Part shown: in pieces, positions 7,529 through 12,233 of the stretch
Layout: every line of letters begins with the position of its first letter
Numbering within the stretch: the stretch's first letter is position 1
From: Oxalobacteraceae bacterium
GTDB taxonomy: Bacteria > Pseudomonadota > Gammaproteobacteria > Burkholderiales > Burkholderiaceae_D
Reading direction: 5' to 3'
Length of the DNA: 12,233 nucleotides
NCBI GenBank assembly: GCA_021151485.1
Contig: JAGKXB010000045.1
Location: 1-12,233, forward strand
Translations under genes and position numbers: made by a program
Notes under the pieces: model-generated
Told to the model about the DNA's origin: nothing
Database searches by the model: none
The model's input: the letters and a program-made list of their open reading frames with translations, nothing else

Positions 7529-8956
7529 TTTATCTTCCGAACGATATTCTACGTAAGCACGATCACGCAACTGTTGTAACCACTCTTCCAATGCTACTTC
7601 TATTTTACGTTCCCGTATGGCAAGACGTGCCGCTAAGCGTTGTCGTTCTGGTGAAACGGCATCCGTTTTCCGCTCAATGACTTCGATCAAATGCATGCCA
7701 AAAGGTGACTCTACCGGAGCACTGATTTGACCAGGTTGTAGTGCATTCATCGCACGTTCGAACTCTGGCACAGTATCGCCTGGATAGAGCCAGCCAAGAT
7801 CGCCACCTTTGCTGGCAGATCCGTCGTTAGAAAATGATTTGGCCAAATCTTCAAACTTCGCTGCTTTATTATCTAAACGTTCTTTGATTTCTAACAATTT
7901 ACGACGCGCCTCCGCAGGGGAGACGATTTGATTCACTTTAATGAGAATATGCCGTGCATGTGTTTGTGTGATGACGGCATCACTGGCTTTGAGCACGCTT
8001 GCCTGACGTTTAGCGATGAATTTCACAATATGAAAGCCATTTGCACTTTTCAACAAACCAGAAATTTCACCTGGACGCAAATTAGCGATGGCATCAATAA
8101 ACAATTGTGGCAATCGATCCGCGCCACGCCAGCCAATTTCTCCGCCAGTTAAGGCATCTTTGGCATCCGAATAACTTGCCGCCAGTTTTTCAAATGCGGC
8201 GCCTGATTTTAATTGTTGCAAGACATTTTCTGCGCGGGCACGAGATGCTGTGATTTGTTGAGGGGAGGCATTTTCAGGAATATGAATCAAAATTTGTGCC
8301 AAATTAAATTCTTCTTGTCCTTGAGCGTCGCGCTCAGCAGCTAAGTAATGATCGACTTCTGCATCTGTCACTTGGACCTTGTTGTCGACCTCACGTTCTC
8401 GCAATCGTTGCATGACAATTTCTTCCCGAATCTCTTCACGGAAATGCGCAAACGACATGCCCTCACGTTCTAATTGGTTGCGAAACTCTTGCAAAGACAT
8501 CTTGTTTTGCTCAGCAATACCTTTGATGGCACGATCCAGCATGACATCATCTACTTGAATTCCGTTTTCTTTGGCCAACTGTAATTGTGCCCGCTCCAGT
8601 AACATGCGCTCTAGGACCTGTTTTTGCAAATCAGCCTTCGCTGGCAAGTTGGCGCCTTGTTTTTGCATACGTGCCTCAACCGATGCAATCCGTTGCATCA
8701 GCTCCAGACGCGTAATAATTTCATCATTCACCACGGCAACAATCGCATCAACATCTTGAACTTTGTTCATTTTTTTTGCGGGGCTATTCGTTGTTTTGGT
8801 CAAACTGCCATCTATCCGCATATTTAAACTGCTTGAAGCGGTTGGCGATGCTGGAATAGTTTTTTCTTGTGCTTGAGTATTAAACGCGAATCCACTCAAT
8901 ACCATGGAAAGGGATGTCATTGCGAAATAAGAATGGATATTGCGAATGAATTTCAT
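7526..8956 (-). CDS. surA: periplasmic chaperone / peptidyl-prolyl isomerase SurA
   Basis: Periplasmic chaperone that carries unfolded outer-membrane proteins (including LptD) to the BAM complex, with parvulin-type prolyl isomerase domains. The 476-residue product starts with a signal peptide (residues 1-29, likely cut in TQA-QE), followed by a 40-residue Ser/Thr/Lys-rich linker that appears longer than in E. coli SurA. Then come the SurA N-domain (about 70-190, [17 protein letters not shown]...), parvulin domain 1 (about 215-316, NLAQILI...GGEIGWRG...GFHIVKF) and parvulin domain 2 (about 330-430, THARHILIK...GGDLGWL...PFGMHLIEV), and a C-terminal helix that packs on the N-domain in known structures. 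ATG 8956 gives a standard signal peptide; the ribosome binding site is weak (AAAGATT). lptD lies 105 bases upstream, with a promoter-like sequence in between, so surA-pdxA-rsmA may also be transcribed independently of lptD. Confidence 0.97.
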   Translation of the reverse strand: MKFIRNIHSYFAMTSLSMVLSGFAFNTQAQEKTIPASPTASSSLNMRIDGSLTKTTNSPAKKMNKVQDVDAIVAVVNDEIITRLELMQRIASVEARMQKQGANLPAKADLQKQVLERMLLERAQLQLAKENGIQVDDVMLDRAIKGIAEQNKMSLQEFRNQLEREGMSFAHFREEIREEIVMQRLREREVDNKVQVTDAEVDHYLAAERDAQGQEEFNLAQILIHIPENASPQQITASRARAENVLQQLKSGAAFEKLAASYSDAKDALTGGEIGWRGADRLPQLFIDAIANLRPGEISGLLKSANGFHIVKFIAKRQASVLKASDAVITQTHARHILIKVNQIVSPAEARRKLLEIKERLDNKAAKFEDLAKSFSNDGSASKGGDLGWLYPGDTVPEFERAMNALQPGQISAPVESPFGMHLIEVIERKTDAVSPERQRLAARLAIRERKIEVALEEWLQQLRDRAYVEYRSEDK

Positions 8957-8973
8957 GATTTTTAATCTTTAAA

Positions 8974-9001
8974 ATTATTGCGATTTTTATATTGTTGTCA
9001 A
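8974..9001 (-). promoter_or_regulatory. sigma70-like promoter in front of surA
   Basis: On the - strand a perfect TTGACA (8996-9001) is followed after 16 bases by AATAAT (8974-8979, 5 of 6 to TATAAT). It lies in the lptD-surA gap. The predicted start would leave a very short leader of about 10 bases before ATG 8956. It is the best promoter match in the window and would let surA-pdxA-rsmA be expressed apart from lptD. Confidence 0.45.
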
Positions 9002-9034
9002 ACGGCAACGCCCAATTGATTGGATTGGCTAAAT

Positions 9035-9053
9035 AAATTAAATTAAATTAAAT
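9035..9053. repeat. AAATT pentamer tandem repeat
   Basis: Three perfect AAATT units plus a partial AAAT run through the gap between lptD and surA, about 35 bases upstream of the promoter-like TTGACA. Next to it is CCAATTGATTGG (9012-9023), which contains CCAAT/ATTGG inverted arms. It might act as an upstream AT-rich element or be simple slippage. Confidence 0.6.
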
Positions 9054-9061
9054 GAGTTCAA

Positions 9062-11308
9062 TTAATTAGATTGATTAATTTGTTGATAACCAGGAATACT
9101 TCTTTTTAACGATTCCAAAGGATTGGAGCCTAACTTGGACAAGCCATTCAATTCCAATTGAATAAAAATCTGCGTACTCGCAGTTTGCGTTGCCGTCACA
9201 AAATGCTGTCCAACTAAACGGAATATCCAACAATCGGCGCTGTATTCTAAGCCAAACAAACTATCGACAGTCTTTCGCTCTGGCAAGGAATAGCTGTTGC
9301 GACCGACCGCGTACCATCTTTTCGCGATAGGCCATTGAGCAGATAGGTTGAATTGCTCAAAACTATCACGCAAATAACGATATTCCGCGTTTATCACATG
9401 CTTAGGTTTAGGTTGCCACTGCAGGCCATAATTACTGCTATACGTATTGTGCGTACTTTCGTTGTACTGAATGGCGCTGTCTATGTTTAAACTAGGAGAT
9501 ATGCGTCCATTAGCCGCCAACAACAAATCCGAGCGTGCGGTATTTTGTACTAGATTGCTTGCATCCAAGGCAACTTTTTGATCTCTGAAATAAAAACGCT
9601 GTCCAATGGCCAATCTCAAACGCTCAATGCCCGATGTTTCGCTATAACGTGATACTAAAGCAGCGGTTAATTGATTGGCATCGCCAATACGATCTGAACC
9701 AACGAAGCGATTTTCGCTAAACAGTTGTGCAAAGTTAAAGGTGGCCTCTCCGCTGTCGAAATTAGGGTACAAACTTTGATCGCGATAAGGAGTATTCACG
9801 TAAAACAAGCGTGGTTCTAATGTTTGTTTGATTGCCTGGCCAAAGAAAGACGTATCGCGCTCAAAATATAAGCCACCATCCAATGAAAAGGTTGGGACAG
9901 TACGAGAGAATGCAGATGGGCTGGCGGTCGTATTAGTCGAACTATCAAGCTGATAATTACTCAAATGAAGCGATAACTTAGGAGTCAAAAAATAAGCAGG
10001 ACTCACAAAAGGGTATGAAATCTTTGGATTCAATACCAAGCGATCACCACTCACCTTTTCGGGGTGCGAAAAACGGGTCAATTCCGAATCGAAACTCCAA
10101 TTGAGATTTTCATTTTGATTTCCGCTATGAAAAGTCAGCTGTGGCAAACGATCGTAGGGGCGGTCGACTTTTAAGGTGGGATCCGAAATGGCTGCGGGGT
10201 CTTGCAAGATTTGATAATTTTGCAAGCGAGCCGAAGCGCTCCATTGTGCTCCACTATAATCGGTGCGCAATTCACGAACCAATTGGCGCTGTGAACTGGC
10301 CGTAATGGTTTTGGCAAAATCACTAGGGTAATTATCATCTGACGCTACATTCACATTCCAGCCAAAGGACAAATGCGGCATTAATGTTTGTGTGTGCGTG
10401 GAGGCCATCGCATAACGGTTGGTTTGCGTTTTTTGATCGTCAAACAGCACTTCGGCATTTGTTTCACCTTTGTAAGTCTGCCCAAGATAACGACCATCTG
10501 CACCCACTTGCAAACCACGCTCCGTAATCAATTTGGGATATAAGGTCAAATCACGATTTGGTGCGATGTTGACGTAATAGGGCACAGTCAAAGCAGATAA
10601 ACCATTGGTACCAAATTCAATTGTGGGCGGTAACACTCCAGACTTGCGCTCACCAGATAACGGAAAAGACATGGTTGGCGCACCCAAAATAGGTACACCT
10701 TTAAAATAAAGCGCCGCATTAGACGCCTTACCCGCATCTCGCCCCATATCAATTTGCAAACTATCCGATTTCAAATACCAATCCGGACTACCACCTTCAC
10801 AAGTGCTATATGTGCCGCGTACCACATTGACGCGATCCTCACCTTCAAAATTGATACGCTCCGCCTTACCTTGCGCGTTGTTGAGTTCCAGCTTGTAAGT
10901 TGGATTGGTAATACAGCCCGTACTAGCGTCCATATTAAAGCGCACAGCGTCACCGGTATATCGATCACCAAAGCGTTGCAAACGTACTTGGCCGCTTGCC
11001 TCCACTTCATTTTCAACCTGATGATAAATTGCCTGATCCGCATTCAATTTGAGTATGTCACGGATAATTTCGGCCTTTTGCTTCAAGCGCACTTCGCGAT
11101 CAGGACGGCCGTTGATTGTTTCTGCTTGAATAAATAAGGGCGCATTGTCGTCCTGAATCCTAAGATTGGCCTTATTTGCATTATTCGCTGTCTCGGTAGA
11201 GCGATTATTTTGTCCATTTGCCAGCATAGGCACAGAAATAAGCATTAGTAGCGCCATCAAGGTGCGCGACAAACCGGGCGGATGAGAAAAAATGAGAGAC
11301 CAGCTCAT
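9062..11308 (-). CDS. lptD: LPS-assembly outer-membrane protein LptD
   Basis: Outer-membrane beta-barrel that, with the lipoprotein LptE, inserts lipopolysaccharide into the outer leaflet. The 748-residue product has an N-terminal signal peptide (about residues 1-32, MALLMLISVPMLANG core), an LptA-like N-domain (about 50-190, QAIYHQVENEVEASGQVRLQ), the linker signature FKGVPILGAPTMSFPLSGERKSGVLPP, and a long barrel (about 230-690) ending in SADCWIFRLVGQHF...LELNGLSKLGSNPLESLKRSIPGYQ. Only three cysteines are present in the whole chain (C132, C170, C693). C170 (YSTCEGGSPDW) and C693 match E. coli positions that form a disulfide, while the E. coli extreme N-terminal Cys and the second C-terminal Cys are absent. 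ATG 11308 lacks a clear ribosome binding site; an internal ATG at 11257 is possible but would remove the positive charge from the signal. The gene heads a lptD-surA-pdxA-rsmA series. Confidence 0.96.
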   Translation of the reverse strand: MSWSLIFSHPPGLSRTLMALLMLISVPMLANGQNNRSTETANNANKANLRIQDDNAPLFIQAETINGRPDREVRLKQKAEIIRDILKLNADQAIYHQVENEVEASGQVRLQRFGDRYTGDAVRFNMDASTGCITNPTYKLELNNAQGKAERINFEGEDRVNVVRGTYSTCEGGSPDWYLKSDSLQIDMGRDAGKASNAALYFKGVPILGAPTMSFPLSGERKSGVLPPTIEFGTNGLSALTVPYYVNIAPNRDLTLYPKLITERGLQVGADGRYLGQTYKGETNAEVLFDDQKTQTNRYAMASTHTQTLMPHLSFGWNVNVASDDNYPSDFAKTITASSQRQLVRELRTDYSGAQWSASARLQNYQILQDPAAISDPTLKVDRPYDRLPQLTFHSGNQNENLNWSFDSELTRFSHPEKVSGDRLVLNPKISYPFVSPAYFLTPKLSLHLSNYQLDSSTNTTASPSAFSRTVPTFSLDGGLYFERDTSFFGQAIKQTLEPRLFYVNTPYRDQSLYPNFDSGEATFNFAQLFSENRFVGSDRIGDANQLTAALVSRYSETSGIERLRLAIGQRFYFRDQKVALDASNLVQNTARSDLLLAANGRISPSLNIDSAIQYNESTHNTYSSNYGLQWQPKPKHVINAEYRYLRDSFEQFNLSAQWPIAKRWYAVGRNSYSLPERKTVDSLFGLEYSADCWIFRLVGQHFVTATQTASTQIFIQLELNGLSKLGSNPLESLKRSIPGYQQINQSN

Positions 11309-11361
11309 GAAAAAACGCGATTAAACACCATGGCAGGCGGATTGTTTGAATTGAATCCATC

Positions 11362-11367
11362 ATTATA
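11362..11367 (-). promoter_or_regulatory. candidate -10 box for lptD
   Basis: TATAAT on the - strand, 53 bases before the lptD ATG. No good -35 box lies at 16-18 bases (CGCTTG at 16 is the nearest), and no extended -10 TG is present. If real it may need an activator or another sigma factor. Confidence 0.25.
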
Positions 11368-11545
11368 TGGGAACTCACCTATTCAAGCGCGCTCAAATTC
11401 ATTCACTGCCTCTTTTTTCTGTAGCGAATTGATTCATCTTTTGTAGATTGTGATCTATAAAATTCACAGGCCCCAATACATACACCTCGCGTTTGGCTCG
11501 TAACGCTCTTATTTGCCATGATGAAAGAATGTTTTAGAGGAGTCG

Positions 11546-11653
11546 TTGAATCAGCTGGAATCAGTAGAAGATATTGCTACTAAATTTATTTTTGATATAA
11601 AATATGCAACATTATTGTTGCTATTATCTTCATTAATTTGCGCTTTCATTTGA
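11546..11653 (+). CDS. possible 35-residue single-pass membrane micro-protein
   Basis: A TTG at 11546, preceded by AGAGGAG (11536-11542), opens a 35-codon frame ending with TGA at 11651. The product has a charged start (LNQLESVEDIATKF) and a hydrophobic tail (YATLLLLLSSLICAFI) that could span a membrane. Against it: a non-ATG start with the ribosome binding site very close, and AT-rich DNA that readily encodes hydrophobic runs. I know no homologue. Treat it as a weak candidate. Confidence 0.15.
   Translation: MNQLESVEDIATKFIFDIKYATLLLLLSSLICAFI
11606..11621. repeat. perfect hairpin, 6-bp stem and 4-base loop
   Basis: GCAACA, TTAT loop, TGTTGC. No T run follows on either strand, so it is not a clear terminator. 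It lies about 115 bases upstream of the right-edge gene and could be an operator-type site or leader structure, or part of the micro-ORF. Confidence 0.5.
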
Positions 11654-11734
11654 TGATTTATGACTGATGAAAAATAAGTGTGGAGATGGGGAGCGCCGAT
11701 TGACTCAAACACCATCAACGCATCAAACCAGATC

Positions 11735-12233
11735 ATGTCGACAACACCTATTTCATTCCCTTTCAGCGTGTCTTCTCGGAACAATGGACTGCCCAATCGG
11801 GATTTGCAATTAGCTACCAGCATCAAGGAAGGTCGTTGTACGCCAGCAGATGAAGCAAGACTCAACACTCTTTTGGCGTCGCTAGAAGGCAACACATTTT
11901 TTGACAATCCTATCGTCCAACCCATATTGCTCGAAGGTGTACTGGATGGAAAAATGACCGATCAAAGGATTGTGGATCGATTAAAGGATTGCGCTGTTTG
12001 CCTAACGCAAGATGATCAAATCGATTTGATCAGAAGCAGAACGCGGGTGATTACCGATCTTTCGCCTGAACAAGCGGAGCAAATAGGATTTGTTTTACGT
12101 TTCTTCCGTGCCGACCAACAACTCACATTACTTTATCTCAATGCCAAGTTAAAACCGGCGCATGCAAAACAAGAAGATGAAGCGATGATGGTTGATTCGG
12201 ACACAAATTCTCTTTCTGATGATCCGCAAACAA
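11735..12233 (+). CDS. unrecognised soluble protein, 3' end beyond the window
   Basis: An open frame from ATG 11735 runs to the end of the window without a stop (166 complete codons, partial). The frame is actually open from a GTG at 11678, but the ATG gives a more natural start; no strong ribosome binding site precedes either. The product has no signal peptide or membrane helix. It begins with a Ser/Thr/Asn-rich, probably flexible stretch (MSTTPISFPFSVSSRNN), followed by mainly helical, charged sequence (TPADEARLNTLLASLEGN, residues 36-53; DLSPEQAEQIGFVLRFFRADQQL, 108-130) and an acidic Ser/Asp-rich stretch near residues 145-165. It has three Cys (35, 86, 89). I recognise no domain. The flexible N-terminus followed by helices is reminiscent of secreted effectors, but that is only an impression. 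It is divergent from lptD across a 426-base gap. Confidence 0.7.
   Translation, partial: MSTTPISFPFSVSSRNNGLPNRDLQLATSIKEGRCTPADEARLNTLLASLEGNTFFDNPIVQPILLEGVLDGKMTDQRIVDRLKDCAVCLTQDDQIDLIRSRTRVITDLSPEQAEQIGFVLRFFRADQQLTLLYLNAKLKPAHAKQEDEAMMVDSDTNSLSDDPQT

Larger units (their letters stand above)
11309..11734. other. intergenic region between lptD and the divergent unknown gene
   Basis: About 426 bases without a convincing full-size gene. It should hold the lptD promoter on the - strand and that of the right-edge gene on the + strand. It contains a TATAAT on the - strand, a sigmaE-like arrangement on the + strand, a 35-codon possible membrane micro-ORF and a perfect 6-bp-stem hairpin. A 124-codon ORF on the - strand (11551-11925) extends into it but looks like the shadow of the + strand gene. 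Confidence 0.5.

Noticed and set aside
10754..11137. 127-codon + strand ORF inside lptD
   Set aside because: It is opposite the conserved LptD N-domain. Its product is a low-information mixture and there is no promoter or ribosome binding site.
11551..11925. 124-codon ORF on the - strand starting MGWTIGLSKN
   Set aside because: It overlaps the longer + strand frame that stays open from 11678 to the window end. The + product has the charged, helical make-up of a real protein, while this one looks like an antisense shadow with no recognisable motif.

Overview
The window looks like chromosomal DNA from a Gram-negative proteobacterium with fairly low G+C. It carries the outer-membrane gene order lptD-surA-pdxA-rsmA. 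The end of LptD (a single Cys in SADCWIF, then LELNGLSKLGSNPLESLK and IPGYQ) resembles LptD of Burkholderiales as I remember it, so a betaproteobacterium is my best guess. No IS element, phage gene, CRISPR array, tRNA or rRNA was seen.

Left part (1-2781, + strand): uppP (undecaprenyl-diphosphate phosphatase) is followed 19 bases later by recQ (ATP-dependent DNA helicase with HRDC domain), probably co-transcribed.

Middle part (2754-5341, - strand): a small exported protein with 16-residue GYG-YG type repeats, whose last codons overlap the end of recQ on the opposite strand. Upstream of it lies a two-gene unit. The first gene encodes a 78-residue exported protein whose C-terminal half resembles the last part of the YfiR/DUF4154 periplasmic repressor family. 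It overlaps by 8 bases the start of a membrane-bound CHASE8-GGDEF-EAL protein with both cyclic-di-GMP catalytic signatures intact. This looks like a YfiR/YfiN-type signalling pair in which the repressor has lost most of its body.

Right-centre (5597-11308, - strand): transcribed leftward, lptD (LPS transport barrel), surA (periplasmic chaperone that helps fold outer-membrane proteins such as LptD), pdxA (vitamin B6 synthesis) and rsmA (16S rRNA dimethyltransferase), with a probable terminator right after rsmA and a good sigma70-like promoter between lptD and surA.

Right edge (11309-12233): a 426-base gap with a perfect hairpin and a possible 35-codon membrane micro-ORF. Then comes an unrecognised soluble protein gene on the + strand, cut off by the window end.

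Most of the window is conserved housekeeping. The unusual points are the shrunken YfiR-like partner, the repeat-bearing exported protein, and the unknown gene divergent from lptD. All similarity statements come from reading the translations and from memory of the families; no database search was run.
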